From assembly GCA_007922225.1 (NCBI GenBank), contig ML679969.1, positions 16,799,999 to 16,863,998 of the forward strand: 64,000 nt of DNA, in the 5' to 3' direction. Position numbers and translations under genes: made by a program. Under the pieces are notes generated by a model that did no database searches, had not been told where the DNA came from, and saw only the letters and a list, made by a program, of their open reading frames with translations. Positions 46,325-59,617 of the stretch are shown here, piece by piece. Each line of letters begins with the position of its first letter. Position 1 is the stretch's first letter. The DNA comes from Emydura subglobosa. Lineage: Eukaryota; Chordata; Testudines; Chelidae.

Positions 46325-46600
46325 TTAGACCTGGTGTATACACACAAGTTGTACTCATTTAACTAACTCTGTTTGGAAACTAGTTAAATCGGCACAACCC
46401 CCTTGTATGGACTCACCAATTGGTCTGCGTGTCTCATCAATTTAGGCCTGGGTACCTTGCATTCCTATGAATGTTCCCTTAATCCATCTAAGCCACACTC
46501 TGATGAATTTCAGTGTCCATAGAAAGGGATTGCACTGATTTAACATCAGTTTCCAAACTGAGTTAAGGGAGTTCAGCGCTTGCATGCAGACAGTGCCACA
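46325..46600. repeat. Possible DNA-transposon fragment beside MITE copy B
   Basis: Starts with TAGACCTGGTGTATACACAC, which resembles the CCTGGTCTACAC type of terminal repeat, and contains CAAACTGAGTTAAGG and TTTGGAAACTAGTTAAATC, which are inverted relatives. No clear right terminus. Confidence 0.3.
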
Positions 46601-46892
46601 GGCCTGGTCTACACTGCTGGCGAAATTTGGTGGCAGTCGACGAGAGTTACAAACACAAGCTACTGAGAGTAGCTTGCGTAACTCCCATCGACTTCATAAC
46701 TTCTGTTTAGCGCACCATTTTCCCCACTGCACTGATGGGAAATGCATACTTGTTGACGCAGCACTATGCTTTTTGGGAAGGTGGTTTTATTAAATCGACT
46801 TCCGGATCAATTGAGCATGTCTTCATTGCTGCTCAATCCAACTGGAAAAATCTGATGGCGGCGAATCTGCAGCTGTCAGTGGAGACATAGCC
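46601..46892 (+). mobile_element. MITE, GGTMTRGTCTAYACT family, copy B
   Basis: Ends GGCCTGGTCTACACTGCTGG and, inverted, GGCTATGTCTCCACTG. Internal blocks GTAGCTTGCGTAACTCCCAT, CACTGCACTG, then GGATCAATTGAGC, and a GGCGGCGAA near the right end match copy A (24474-24738) in inverted orientation. An internal partial duplication (ACAAGCTACTGAGAG next to GTAGCTTGCG) is private to this copy. Confidence 0.65.
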
Positions 46893-48084
46893 TTAGTGTC
46901 CAAAGTGAGCAGGACTAGCCTTGATGTTAAGGAGGGGTAGCAAGGTAATACACTTGGGACCTCACTCCAAAAGTCAGGGAAGCTGCAGGTTCTGTTGTCC
47001 CAAGGCCAGCTGTGAGTGCCAGAAATTGTAATAATGTCTGTGTAATAGGAGAAATCTTCGAGAGCATCTTTAAATACTTGTTAATTTGTCCCTTTTGAAA
47101 TTGCGAATGAATAGGCCACTTACATAATGATCTAGACCAGCATTGCGCCATGGAAACAAACACCAGTCTGTGCCTAATTCATGGTAACTTAAATTGTAAA
47201 TACAGTGTACTATTAGGCAATCTCGGTTGTTGCTTCTAGATAGTGTTACTAGCCTAAAACATAACAAGATGCTTTGCTATCTGTTTTCTTACCACTGCAG
47301 AATACTTTCATGGGGGAGGGGAGCACCATGAAAACATTGACTGATATTCTTGAGCTTGTGGGCTTCTAAGTGTTTGAATTTGTTCTTTTACAAGTTGAGA
47401 TTTGTATGTGCTTTGCCTCCTGTATTTCTCACTCCCTTTGAAATGTGAGACAGTATGTACAAAACAGGAGTTTGCTAAGCTTCCACTGACAATGGCCTCT
47501 GTTTGAAATTTAAATTTCTTTCTTAGCTCTACTTTCTACTGCCTCTGCTTTAGTCTGAAATATTCACAAGTAAAGATATGTGAGGAAACCTTATGCTATT
47601 ATTTGAGATAAAGGAATGTAAGAACATAGGAGGTTAAAGCAAGTTAGTTTGTTTCAGCATGTTTTAAGTCTGCACTTTCTAATTAGAACATGTGCTATTT
47701 TAATTTGTTGTTAATTATTTAATGTTGTATTCAGTTTTTAATAATCTAAAAGTAATACACATGTAATGGTATGAGCATATGCACTTTACCAAAATTAAAG
47801 GCAATAAAGGTAACCGATGATCTTATCGGTCCTATCCAGCAGTTAAGTTATTATAAGGAAAAGGATATTGTGGAACTTCTTTCTAGAAGTTTTGTTCAGT
47901 TGCTGCTGCCAATTTGAAGTTATTAGAATTGGGTATGATGGGGCCACATGAATCAGCAACAATAAAAACAAATTACTCTGATAATGCTGTCTTGGTGATG
48001 GCTGAACTAGAATCTGAACCTAAAACGATGCATCTGTCTCCTGAAATAGGCAAGGACTTGTATAGCACTGCACTGCTTCTCCTG
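46893..48084. other. Non-coding DNA
   Basis: No supported gene or repeat. Confidence 0.5.
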
Positions 48085-48190
48085 GGTTGTAAGCTATGTG
48101 GAGCAGGACCCATTTTGTGTGTGTGTCTGTGTCTGTACAGTGCCTAGCACAATGAGGCTGTAGGCACTACCATAATACAAATAATGAGGT
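48085..48190 (+). repeat. L2-like LINE 3' tail
   Basis: Layout GGGTTGTAAGCTATGTGG, then CAGTGCCTAGCACAATGAGG, then TAGGCACTACCATAATACAA resembles the L2 3' end (taagctc...cctagcaca...taggc...caataaa). A GT-rich stretch sits within it at about 48115-48135. Confidence 0.5.
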
Positions 48191-49788
48191 TTAATTTATC
48201 AAGCCAACAAAGCTGATGGCATTGAGAAATAGTAGGTCAATTTCCCAATCTCAGAAATTGCCCTGTGAACCTGAGCAGATGTGTTCCACCCCTTCTTTCA
48301 AAATATTCCTCTTTCGTGTTTGTAAACACAATGCTCTCATTGTAACTGTACCTAGGAGAGGTGGGAGCTGCGAATGGGGATGGTAAGAGAAAGTAGTACA
48401 GAAAGATCAAATCTAACTTTACTATAAAGTACACAAGTGGCTTAGCACTTGCATAAAAAAATAAAGTTGCAATATGGTGAAAAGGTTTACGAAAAATATT
48501 TATTTGCAAATGATAATGGAAATGTTTGACTTCCAGTTAGTGTATAGTACTGAACTGAAATATACCATCAGATATATGTATAATCAAAATAATAAAATAT
48601 TTTGAAACCAATAAGCTAGGAGTTCCCTACTTGGCAGGGTAGAAGTAAAATCCTCCCTCCTTTACAAGGCCAAGTGATTCTTAATTCATCCCCTGAGATT
48701 TCACGTTAAAATGTGTTCACTGCCAGCTGACAAAAGACTCAAGCCTAGATTTATTACACTGGCACCTGCAGAAAAAAAATGACGGATGAAGAAAATGTAT
48801 TTAATTATCATTCAGTGCCACATCTCTGTCTGCTTCAGTCTCAGTGCTGCAGCTGTTGGCACACATTTTATTTTAAAGTCAATGTGCTTATCTGGAGAAG
48901 AGCCTGATCTCCCTGAGTAAATTGACTTGTGGGAGAAAGAAAATGGTGAACTCTTTTAAGAAGCAGCTGAACAAATGCAGATTTGTATTATGTTCATTCA
49001 CATTGTCTAATCCATTTGACTTCATAGCAACTTCCTGCTTTGTGAACAAAACATTTACAAGAAATAAAATTTAACATGCCCTCTCTAAGCCCAAATAAAT
49101 ACACTTCTAATTTCTGCACATGCAGTTCAGGCTGTCCGTCTGATTTTGCCAACCTCAATTTGGGACACATTTTCTGGGGGGGAGTTGGTTTGTTTTTTCT
49201 GAGGGGGTGTGGCAGTTCTGTTGCTATTTGATAGTGATCAGTAAAATATTTTTTTGGAGGCCAGCTCGCTTTCCTAGCGGTCAGGCTCCAAAGAGTAGCA
49301 TTTTCCTCCTAGTTCTTTGTTTGCAAATATCTTTTAAATAAGTTCCCAAATCCCAGGAACAAATAATATTTCTCCTTGGGGACAGCGCCTTTTGTAGCAT
49401 CCCATAATCCCTGATTTTGCCATTCTGAGACAATCCCTGTAAAACTCAGTTTGAGTTGGTTTGTTTTACAATAGTTTAAAGTTATGAAATTTATAACAAA
49501 AATACTTCCTATCAAAAATAGACAAAACCTAATGATGATTTCCTTGAAGTTAACCCTTATCAGAGTGGCCAGTTTCCTCGTACACATTTATCTTACAAAC
49601 ACAATTGGATTATATAGCTTTGCAAAGTCTAATGTTGAGGTTGAGGTAATAACTCACCTAGGAATTTGGTTTGGGATAACTGGCAAGAGAATATTGCAAA
49701 GTTCTATATGGGGAAAAATGTGGTACAGAGCAGAATTTTCAGATTTGGGGTGTTTAAAATGTAGACTCCTAAATACATAATTAGGCAC
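48191..49788. other. Non-coding DNA
   Basis: AT-rich, no supported gene. Confidence 0.5.
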
Positions 49789-50270
49789 TGTCAGAGACTG
49801 ACTGGCCTTGTAAGGGGAATTGGGCTCAGATCAAACTGTGTCTAATCAGCTGCTTCCCAGTTGATGTTGTGAGTCCAGGGATCAGGAGAGAGCCTGAGGA
49901 CCACCTAGTCATCATAAAGGCCAGCCTGTAGCTCAGCTGAGTTGTCAGTTGCGGGCGGGCTCCTGAAGGAATCCTTGGGCAGGGACGAGAACCCAGACTT
50001 GCAGCTAGATGGCCTGCTGAGCCCAGTCCTGTAGGGAGCAAGCGGGGAAGGGAGCAGAGCAGCTCCCTTGGACTCCCAGGCAGATGGCCTGCGGAGTGTA
50101 AATCTGGAGTGGGTAAAAAGGCCTCTTCAGAACAGCCTGGGTCAGAGGGACGGAGCATGACTGACAGATTGAGTCTGTGTTTTATTCAGAAGAAATAAAT
50201 CACAAGTCCTGGAGAAAAGGGACTGGGATCCTGTGGCTGGAGAGCGTTCTGTTGGGCATGGGCCCATGAG
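49789..50270 (+). repeat. Candidate LTR-like fragment
   Basis: A GC-richer block beginning TGTCAGAGACTGACTGG, with many GGGAGCAG/CAGCTCCC-like stretches and an AATAAA at about 50193-50198 preceded by TTTTATTCAGAAG. The layout (GC-rich U3-like part, polyadenylation signal, short following part) suggests an LTR, but I cannot identify its right end or a target duplication. Confidence 0.35.
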
Positions 50271-51149
50271 TTAGCCCCAGGCTTACAGGCATCTAAAACT
50301 GGGGCTTGAATTCAGAGGCACTGAGCATTGCATTTCAAATTGACTCTGAAATTCAGGGCCAGGGTTGGGGCTGTGCTTTAGGCACCCGCCTTTGAACAGT
50401 TTGGGCCCATTTCACAGCGTGTGCTCAGAGCTGCTTTTCTAGGTGGCATCTGAACACTCAGACGGCAGCCCTTTGATAGCACTACCAGTCGCCTTTTCCA
50501 GCCGCCTGGGAATAGAGTTGCCGCCCTGCAAAGCTGCTGAGGAATGATCGGGAATGAGTCGTGGTTATTGGCAAGTGATCCTCCATGCCAAGGGCAGCAT
50601 TCCAGGAGACCCAGCTTTTCCAGCCTTTTCAAAACTACCAAACTAATATGCAGATCAGTCTCTTCAATAACAAGTGCTAATAAGTGGTGAGCCTACTTCT
50701 CTTCCTTTTGTAGTTCATAGAAGTTTGCCACTGACCTCAATGGGAATAGGATCAAGCCTACTAAATAAAAAACCTTAGGGAGCTTCCTTGCTAAAATGAA
50801 ACCCTTGATGAATTATGTATTCTCCTCTCACACTCCCTGTGCTACTGGAATCCGTTTTTGGCTCTTTTGTTCTCTCTGTCAATCCCAGGCAAGAGCTGCT
50901 GAGTGTCTCCTAAAGCCAACTCTTAGTCCATTCTCCTCCTCCTGCAGAGCCATGCTGAGTTCATATGCTCTGCCTGCCAGAGTTTACCATTGTTAGGTGT
51001 TTGTTTTTCAGATTCTCCACTGATTTAGGTTTGTTTCAGCCAGTCTTGTAATGACCCATTTATTCCACCCTAGACAGTTACATGCCACACACTCTTCATG
51101 TCTTCTGTTCTGCCACAGGAACATTTTAACCCTTTTGAACCCACTGGGT
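50271..51149. other. Non-coding DNA
   Basis: No supported gene. A scrap at 50700-50760 (CCACTGACCTCAATGGGAAT) resembles a common interspersed repeat. Confidence 0.45.
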
Positions 51150-52165
51150 GGAAATCCCTAGTGAAGTCAGTCACTGCTATGCATGACTTTCATAAAGATA
51201 TTACAGAAAATTCCCACTTCCTCACAGGCATCATCATCCTTGACTCAGACCCCCTTTTCCTCCCCTTTCACCTCCAGTACAAAATGTCTGCAAGCCAGAT
51301 TCTCGTTGTCTCCACCAACTCCGTCTTACATCCCTGCCAGCTGAAATCCTTCCTGGCTTCATCTCCTCTAATCTTGGCCCTTCTGACACACTTCTGGGCC
51401 TCCCCCATGTGCAACTGCAGAATGCTGCTGCCACTGCCTTGTGCATGTGAAGAAGAGACTCGCTGCTCCTCTTGGCTCCGGGCTCATTCTAGGATCCGGT
51501 TCCAGGTTGTCTTCCCTGAGCTTGTCCAGCCAGTCTCACAAACTTTGTGTCTCTTTCTGCTTCACCCCTCACTGCTCCAGCACAGATCTCTCGTGGCTTT
51601 GCTGCATTTTCACCAAAGCGGATGCAAAGGCCCCTGGGCAATGCTGCCATCTGGAACATCCTCTGGGTATCACTGAAATGGAGAAGTAAGGAAACTAGTA
51701 AGTCTCCACAGGAAATGTCTCTTCTCCCTTGCCCTGTGCCTTTGATTTTCTATCCCTTTTAATGGATTAGGATATGTGTGTAGATTTCTGGGATGCATTT
51801 TGTATGAAACCCATTCAGTTTGTATTCACACCCCTCTTCTCTGCCTCCTCTTATCCATTTCACTGTGCACTCTTGTCTTTGTGCTCCTTTCCTTGTGCCC
51901 TGCTATGCCTGGAACGCCTCTCTCCCCATTCCAATATGCCAGCTGCCCATCTCCTCTTTCAAATTTCTCCCCACTGCACCTCCTTCTTGCTTTCCCTTCC
52001 ACGAAGCTACTGACCCAGATTGTCAAAAAAGTCACTTCCATAACCAAAAGTATGTTAATCAGACCTAGCGTCCTTCTGGGCATGTCTCATGCTATCAGTC
52101 TACTTATCTTATAAGCCCCAGGGAAGAGGGGACTATCTTCTGTATCCTGTTGAGGTCATGGCCAA
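51150..52165 (+). repeat. L2-type LINE remnant (ORF2 C-terminus and 3' part)
   Basis: A CT-rich stretch matching the L2 3' layout: GCAGAATGCTGCTGCCACTG, then GGATCCGGTTCCAGGTT, later CTATGCCTGGAACGCCTCTC, CATCTCCTCTTTCAAATTTC, CTTCCACGAAGC and finally TAAGCCCCAGGGAAGAGGGG. A 192-codon open frame (51098-51676) overlaps it in a non-coding frame of the LINE and is not taken as a gene. Confidence 0.5.
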
Positions 52166-54624
52166 GCCCCCCGGCAGCAATTAATTGTAAATAATGTGGT
52201 CTCCCCTGCTCCACTGCTGCCCTATGGCAGATAACAAAGCAACAAGTGAGAGAAGGGATCCCTTTCCTCTTAAGCTTTATGTTCAGCAGAAGGAAATGGG
52301 AACCTGTACAACATGAAGACGTTCACTTTGCCTCTGTCATATTCAGTGCCCTGCGTTGTATCCTTGTGTGTTCCTGTCACCTCAATGTTTAGTGAAGAGA
52401 AGCTGTTTATAGCTATTAACTCAAGCTCCTCCTACATCTTCTTCCATTATCTCATGAGTCTTGGTCTGTCAAAGATGACAAAATAAATATCCAGTTATAA
52501 TTATCTCTGGGTATATCCCCTTTTATCTTGGCTCACTGTGATGTTAGGGTAACACCAACAGCAGTAGTTATGATGTGCAGGCAAATATAATTAAACAATC
52601 ATATGGTAATAATGGGTTACAGTTGTTAAGAGAGAAATAGATATTTCACAAACAGAATTACAGAGTGTATCAAGGTCAGAAAAGATGAAACATCATTTTG
52701 AATTCATTAGAGGAACTACAGCAGAAAGCATTCATAAGTCTAATTTCCAAATGAAGATAGCTACACATTCCTCCACATTAATTTTTATTAAGCATTTTAT
52801 GTTTTAATACAAAACTACATACTACGCTGTGCAAGTTTAGTATGTTTTATATGTGTAATATATTTTGCAGTTATTATATGGCCTGTGTCGGGTATGTGTT
52901 AATGGAAATCAAACATTCAGTTTAACATTAAAAAGAAATTAAAAAAATGATGAATTATCCATAATGTACCTTCAGCTACAAGAATCTTTCCAGAGCAGTT
53001 GCATGTCCTTTGAACATAATTATTGAGGAAGAGGTTAGCCTAGCAAATATGCTCAGTTTGCACTGATGTGGCTGTTCTGTCTCATTGTCTTTTGGTTCTG
53101 TCAAACCAGCAGAGTCTATGAATGCAGTGTTTAGCTGATTCTTGGTATCCAGTTAAGAGCAGGGAGGCATTCATGTAGCCTTGCCAAGATTTTTACACTG
53201 CACTTTTAGAAAGTATCCAGTCCCTCTTGCTTTAAAAAACACTTTGGAACAGATTTTACAAGATATGGGGGATGCATTTTATATTGCATCAGACCCAATA
53301 TGCTGTTTAATAGCTGGCTATACCATTTCTGGCAATCATTGTACTTCTGTTGCTGTCACTGAATTCAGTAGCAGTTATGACTCTCCCAAATAATTTCCCG
53401 GAATGAGCAAGCTGCTCAAGCAGCTACTAAACACCCTGAGAAAAAGGGAAAAAATTGTAGCAGCAAGAAACCACTGAGGTTTTAAACCGAAGGCACAGAA
53501 ATGTACACAGGAGGTATGTCTTTGCAAAAGTGTAGCTTGGATATCTGTGCTGTTCACTTGGGAAAAACATGCCCCTGATTAGAGCTGGAAAGGCGTTTTT
53601 TTTTTTTTTAACTAATGTTTTCCATTTAAAAATGCCCATTTGTGGAAACCAAAACTGTGTATAACACAGGGAAAGGGTTCAATGAATTTCACAACTCAAA
53701 AAACGTTAACAAATGTTTCAAAATTGTTGGTTTTACTTTGACATTTTCAAAAGGAAAAAATCTACTTTTCCTGTTTGAAATGGCTTTTTGCTTCATCTTT
53801 TCAGGCTAAAGGTAGGTTTTAAAAAGGGCAACATTGAAATGGAACGTTTCAGTTGACTTGAAAGGAAAACATGGAGGGTTTGGTTCACAAATATCTTTGA
53901 GATTTTTTTTAACCTAATTTGAGGCATGGAAAACATTTTAAACTTTCAGATAGTCGCAGGCCAGGAAACCATTTCCCACCCAGCTCTACTGATAGCACAG
54001 GAGGAGGAGAACTGCTCAGCATAGTTTGCGTGTGAGCTTGGAGATTGTGTCCAAAAAGATGGTAGGATTGGCAAAGGAGGGCTCTAGGGTATGTCCCTCC
54101 CATCGTGGCCTGGTTTCTCTGCATGTGATCTGTGTATGTTTCATATTGGATTATCACAGACACTTGTTACTCAGAGTTTGCTAGAAGTGTGGGTTTGGTT
54201 TGTTTTAATTCTCATGATTTTGAGCTTATCTTACGATTTTTTTTTCCCTCTGGCTCATGGCTTGCCTGGTGGGGCTGCCAACCTCCATTTCAAATGCTCC
54301 TTTTAAAAAAAACACCAAATTCTTGGAAGCTTGTTGGTGGTGATCCAACAAAATATGTGACATACCAGAAACCCAGCCCACAAAGGAAACTCTGCCTCCC
54401 AGAGTTTTCACCTTCCTCAGGTGACTTAGTACAGTTCTGTGCCTGGGCTGTGATATTTGTCCATCTCAGACTGCAAACACTTGATGGCACATTGTGAGCT
54501 CTTCCATGTGTCCCAATATGTTCTTTACACAGCCAAGCACACTGGCCAAACAATTCCATTCTGTCCTATACAGGTTCTTATGCTGCTGTCATGACTAGAA
54601 TCTAGTATCTTCCAGCTGAGTATT
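52166..54624. other. Non-coding DNA
   Basis: AT-rich, no supported gene. Confidence 0.5.
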
Positions 54625-54826
54625 GGGGCCCAGATTTTTAAAGGTATTAAGGCATTGTGCTCAACATTGCATTGCCTGTCTGATTTGGAGCCCAAATGCT
54701 ATTTTTAAAAGGGATTTAATCACGTAATAGACTAAATTCCATTGACTGTCGATGAGTTTTGATGCCTAAATCATGTTTTGAAAATCTGCTCAGCAGCGCC
54801 TAAATATCTTTAAATATCTGGGCCTA
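54625..54826. repeat. MITE-like repeat with GGGCCCAGAT ends
   Basis: GGGGCCCAGATTTTTAAAGG at the left and, inverted, TAGGCCCAGATATTTAAAGA at the right are matching inverted repeats of about 28 bases (both continue TATTNAGGC). No coding capacity. Confidence 0.6.
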
Positions 54827-55200
54827 AGGGCTGGTCTACACTAGAGAGTTTTGTCTACAAAAATCCTGCCTTAGCCACTTTTATCACACTATTCTCCTCA
54901 CTCTCTGCCATCAATGCAGCACCAGCCAGAACAGAATGACCATCCTTTTCTCCCACAACCATCTGTGTGCCTATTCCATGCTGTTCCTGGTGCGTGAATG
55001 TTCTTCCCAAACTAGCCTGTGAGGATACAGCCCTCCACTCCCTCCACAAGACCCCCCTGTTTTGTGACATCCCTGGGTACTGGCCTGCTAAAACATTATT
55101 TCTTGCTTATTTTAAAAGCCTTTGCTGTCCCATCCGGTGCTCTCACTGCTGCCGCTTCATTCCTCCATCACCCTGCCCAGCTGCTACCCTGCTTCTTTCA
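54827..55200 (+). repeat. DNA-transposon end followed by an L2-like remnant
   Basis: AGGGCTGGTCTACACTAGAG, then AGTTTTGTCTAC, at 54827-54858 looks like a terminal repeat of a DNA transposon without a partner. The CT-rich part 54900-55190 (TTCTTCCCAAACTAGCCTG, CACTCCCTCCACAAGACC) resembles the 3' part of L2-type LINEs. Confidence 0.35.
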
Positions 55201-58200
55201 TTTTTTTAAAGCAAGCCTTGTCAATAGCCCCAGCATTAGGGCTCCCAAATTATAAAAAAAACAGTTTAATCTTTTTTGTCATGAGTATAAAGGTACTGCA
55301 TCTAAAGTGCTTACACAACCAATGGGGGGCTCTCAAAGGCCAATTGCTTATTTTTCATGTCAGCTGTAGTGTCATAACTGCTATTCAGGGCAGGGTCCTG
55401 TCTCTGCTGTGGGAATGGCCAACTACACACTGGCCACTGCTGTAAATAACAACCTCTTGTCCTCATGCTTCATACTGGGAAACCAGCAAGTCAGCTGAGG
55501 CTGTTGGAAATTACTTGCTTCCTAATAGGTTGAACACCATCCCCAAGCCTCCTACCTATCTGTGGAGGGCAGACCTCCAAAAGGACTGATTTTAGAGCCC
55601 TTCTGATGCTTGTAGACATAGCTGTATGGCTATATCCCACCTCGTGTATGCGCAGTGCCTGTGAGCCTGGCTTTGCTCTGTATTTTGGACATCAGTATCA
55701 GTAGCCCAATGCTGTGAATGTGCATCAAGGTATCTCACTCTCAGAAGTGACAATCAGCTTGGCACGGGAGCTGGAGTCATGTCTGCCAGAACCCCAGGGA
55801 CAACCCTGCCTGCTGCTTGCTTCCACCCTCCTGGGTGTTTTGGTATCGGGTTTGTGAAGGAGCTAATGAAGTTAGATACCTGGTTCCCACTGAATTTCAT
55901 TGAGATGTGGGCACCTAACTTGCTTGGATCACTTCTTGGACCTGAGCGGCCTGTGAAAACTGCAAGAGGAGGCAAGGTTCAGGGTTGATTGGACAGCAAA
56001 TGCAGAACATGAGCAAGGAGGAATGGCCACAGGGACTCTACTTCCTTACCCCAGGCTGCTGGTGGAAACTAGTGGCAGGACTAAGATTAGATTTTGTGAA
56101 ATCCTGGGTCCCAGTCCTGTGCTCAGGCCACCAGACCCTCCTGCCTTTGCATACATGGCCCCTTCTCAACAAACTGCTTCCCAAAGGTACACAGATGTCT
56201 CACAATAGTGATTATTTTAATATCTTTATAACGATTACTAATTGCAGCTTGAAAAAGATTACTCTTATTTATAGAAACAAAAGGTCTCTCCAAGAAGAGC
56301 TACATGGTGTTGTCAGAGAAAATGGCATCACACCATCTCTCAAGGTTATCTACTGCCTACCACTGTGGTACAGAATTGTGTGTTTCCATCCGCCGTGTGC
56401 ATGTGCATGACAGAGAGGGAGACTGGCATAAAAGAGAAATCCATGGGAGGAGAATATGGTAAACTTCAGAGAGAGAAAAGAGGAATTCCTATAGCTCTAA
56501 ATCCATCATGTGTGTTCTGTTGTTCCTCTGATGATGTACATGTTTATCTCCCTATCCCTGTTTGGGTTATCTACACAATTTTATTTAGATAATACAGTCA
56601 AAGACAGGGCGTTCTTCAAAAGAGCACAGGAAGAGGCCTTCTGCTAAACAAAGATACATTGTTCACATCTAAACTTCTGTCTTTTCTGAGATAGCTATGA
56701 CTAATCGGGTCGCTGTGACTAATCCAGTTACCTATTTTATCTTTAGAATTTATGATTAATTTAAATATGCTAAACTGATCATTCACATCGTAGTCTAAAT
56801 GATAGGAAATTCTCCAGAGGGAAATCTGAAGGACTGGAGGAAAGTTCTGTTTATATTATAATGCAATACACGTATCATTAAAAGGAATGGCTTAACTGGC
56901 AATATTAAATAAAATATCTTTACTTCAGCAAACGCGTTTTAAGTTTTAAAAAAAAAAAAAAAAAGCACTACAGAAATTTTTAGCCTGGTCCAGTTTTTGT
57001 CTCACAGCTAGTGAGTGACATTCACTCTCAGAAATCCAGCTTGTCTTGCCTGCTGCCAGAAATATTGAGGCTCTATTAGAAAATTGCTGTTTTTAGGCAG
57101 GAAGTTACATTCATAGATGTGACACTTATTACTGTATAAAGGAAGATGAAAGTAATTTATACCGTCTCAGGTAAGGATCCCTACATGATGCAGCCAATTG
57201 ACATTTATAGCTCTATTTCTGCATTAAGATACAAGGGCCCAGTATGCCATTTTGCCTTTATCCATTTTCTAATGCCCCACTCATTTTGTGAGAGCTCCAT
57301 CCCCACACCATGTGTTCTGTGCTGAGGGTTCCTCTGCATGGAGAATATTAAGGGGACTGCATTTGTCTCTGTATAAAAGGTGATTGGGCTTGCATGGAAA
57401 GATAATAAAAGAAGTGATTTGACTTTGCTTGTCAGGGAGTACATATCAAACTATTGCTTAGGACACAAGTGCAGTCATTGATACAAGCCTAAGGCTGGCA
57501 AAACCCTTTGAGCTATTATCCCATTTTTGGCAATATTCTAGTGATGGGAATGTTCTTTGCCATATTTAAATTGGAGGCTGTGGGATTTCCCTTGGTGCCA
57601 GAGGGCTGAAGGTATAATGCCATCCGTACTGAGCATTAAAAAACTACTGAACTCTTTCTTTCTCTCCTGCCATGCTTCATGCCTGAAAATTTGTAGCACA
57701 TTCTCCCTTCTGTAGTCTGGGCTGAATCACTGGTTTCTGGCAGCTGCTATTTTTGCAGGCATTTGTGCTAAGGATGTTTGGAGAAGGAAAACATTCCATG
57801 AAGAATAACTCTAATGGTGGAAGACTTGAGCAGGAATAATTTTTATTGTTACTTCTTATATTACATGTGTTTTGTGAAGAAGAGCCCTGTGCTCCTGTCA
57901 TCCAAGCCAGAAGAGAGAGGAGCTGTGGATTTAAATTTCATCTGCAATTTAGCTGTTAAAAAGCAAGCCTCTACTGGTGTCCGCACCAAGAATAGCAGCT
58001 AATCTCAATATTAATAAGGAATTCCCTCCTGACTTTGTAGATCGCTCTTGGGAGTGTGCGTTAACTCAGAGTTGACAATGCAGAGGGGATTTCCAATATA
58101 GGCTGCTGAATATTTGAAAGGCTTCCGCCATTCAATAATTCAAATACCACTTAGAACTTGGCAATACTTTTGCAAATAGAAAAATATCCCATTTAAAAAA

Positions 58201-58510
58201 ATAAAATATATGTATATAGCCAAGAAACTCCTGTTCCCCAAATATAATATACAGTGTATCCTGCTGTAAGGAGCACAGCTGGAAGCTTTGCCTGAGTAAG
58301 GGCTGTTGAGACCCTGCTTTAGATGCTGAAGGCCAACTCCTACAATCTGTAGTTTAGCAAAACGCGTTTAGCAACTGCAGAATTTGCCTTTCTCAGATCA
58401 ATGAGTGAATTCCTCTTACAACACCAAACCTGCGAGAGTTTGTTTCTAGTGCTGTCTCCCGGGGCACCTCAGTGCTTCCAACAGGTGTTCACAGGGGCAT
58501 TGAAAGATAT
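55201..58510. other. Non-coding DNA
   Basis: No supported gene. An A run lies at about 56947-56964. The stretch 55870-55920 (GTTAGATACCTGG ... GGGCACCTAACTT) looks like a small palindromic interspersed repeat. Confidence 0.45.
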
Positions 58511-59617
58511 AGCTTGACTTTAGCAAAGCTTTTGATATGGCTTCTCACAGCAAGTTAAAGAAGTATGGGTTGGATGAATGGACTATAAAATGGATAGAGA
58601 ACTGGCTAGAGCATAGGGCTCAACGAGTAACTCCATGTCTAGCTGGCAGCCGGTCACAAGCGGAGAGCCCCAGGGCTCAGTCCTGGGGCCGGTTTTGTTC
58701 AACATCTTCATCAATGATCTGGAGGATGGGGTAGATTGCACCCTCAGCAAGTTTGCAGATGACACTAAGCTAGGGGGAGTGGTAGATACCCTGGAAGGTA
58801 GGGATAGGATACAGAAGGACCTAAACAAACTGGACCTAAACAAAAGAAATCTGATGAGGTTCAACAAGGACAAGTGCAGAGTCCTGCACTTTGGAAGGAA
58901 GAATCCCATGCATAGCTACAGTCTGGGGACTGACGAGCTAGGCAGCAGTTCTGCAGAAAAGGACCTGGGGGTAACAGTGGATAAGAAGCTGGGTGTGAGT
59001 CAGCAGTGTGCCCTGGTTGCCAAGAAGGCTAATAGCATATTGGGCTGCATTAGTAGGAGCATTGCCAGCAGATCGAGGGAAATGATTATTCCCCTCTATT
59101 CAGCATTTGGAGTATTGTGTCCAGTTTTGGGCCCCCCACTACAAAAAGGATGTGGACAAGTTGGAGAGAGTCCAGCGGAGGGCAACAAAAATGATTAGGG
59201 GGCTGGAACACAAGCCTTATGAGGAGAGGCTGAGGGAACTAGGCTTGTTTAGTCTGCAGAAGAGAAGAATGAGGAGGGATTTGATAGCAGCCTTTAACTA
59301 CCTGAAAGGGGGTTCCAGCGAGGATGGAGCTAGGCTGTTCTCAGTGGTGGCAGATGACAGAACAAGGAGCAATGGTCTCAAGTTGCAGTGGGGGAGGTCT
59401 AGGTTGGATATTAGGAAAAGGTTTTTCACTGGGAGGGTGGTGAAGCACTGGAATGGGTTACCTAGGGAGGTGGTGGAATCTCCATCTTTAGAGGTTTTTA
59501 AGCTGCAGCTTGGGAAAGCCCTGGCTGGAATGATTTAGCTGAAGTTAGTCCTGCTTTGGGCAGGGGGTTGGACTAGATGACCTCCTGAGATCCCTTCCAA
59601 CTCTATGATTCTATGAA
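58511..59617 (+). mobile_element. CR1 LINE, 5' truncated, relatively young
   Basis: Starts exactly at the first catalytic RT block (DFSKAFDMASH) and runs to the 3' tail. The palm motif FADD is at 58752-58763 within LSKFADDTKLGG, preceded by PQGSVLGPVLFNIFINDLED. Downstream come RFNKDKCRVLHFGRKN, EKDLGVTVDKKL and, in another frame, [20 protein letters not shown] and [19 protein letters not shown]. Three frames are needed: shifts near 58640 and 59100. The tail GGGGGTTGGACTAGATGACC, then TCCCTTCCAACTC, ends TATGATTCTATGAA, the short-repeat end of CR1. CR1 copies itself at nicked target DNA, and 5' truncation is usual. Confidence 0.9.

Noticed and set aside
51098..51676. A 192-codon open frame on +
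   Set aside because: It begins in CT-rich sequence that matches the 3' layout of L2-type LINEs, in a frame without the LINE protein. The peptide is leucine/serine/cysteine-rich, as expected from CT-rich DNA.
53181..53393. Possible exon with an open frame of 70 codons
   Set aside because: It lacks convincing acceptor and donor sites at its edges and shows no recognisable domain.
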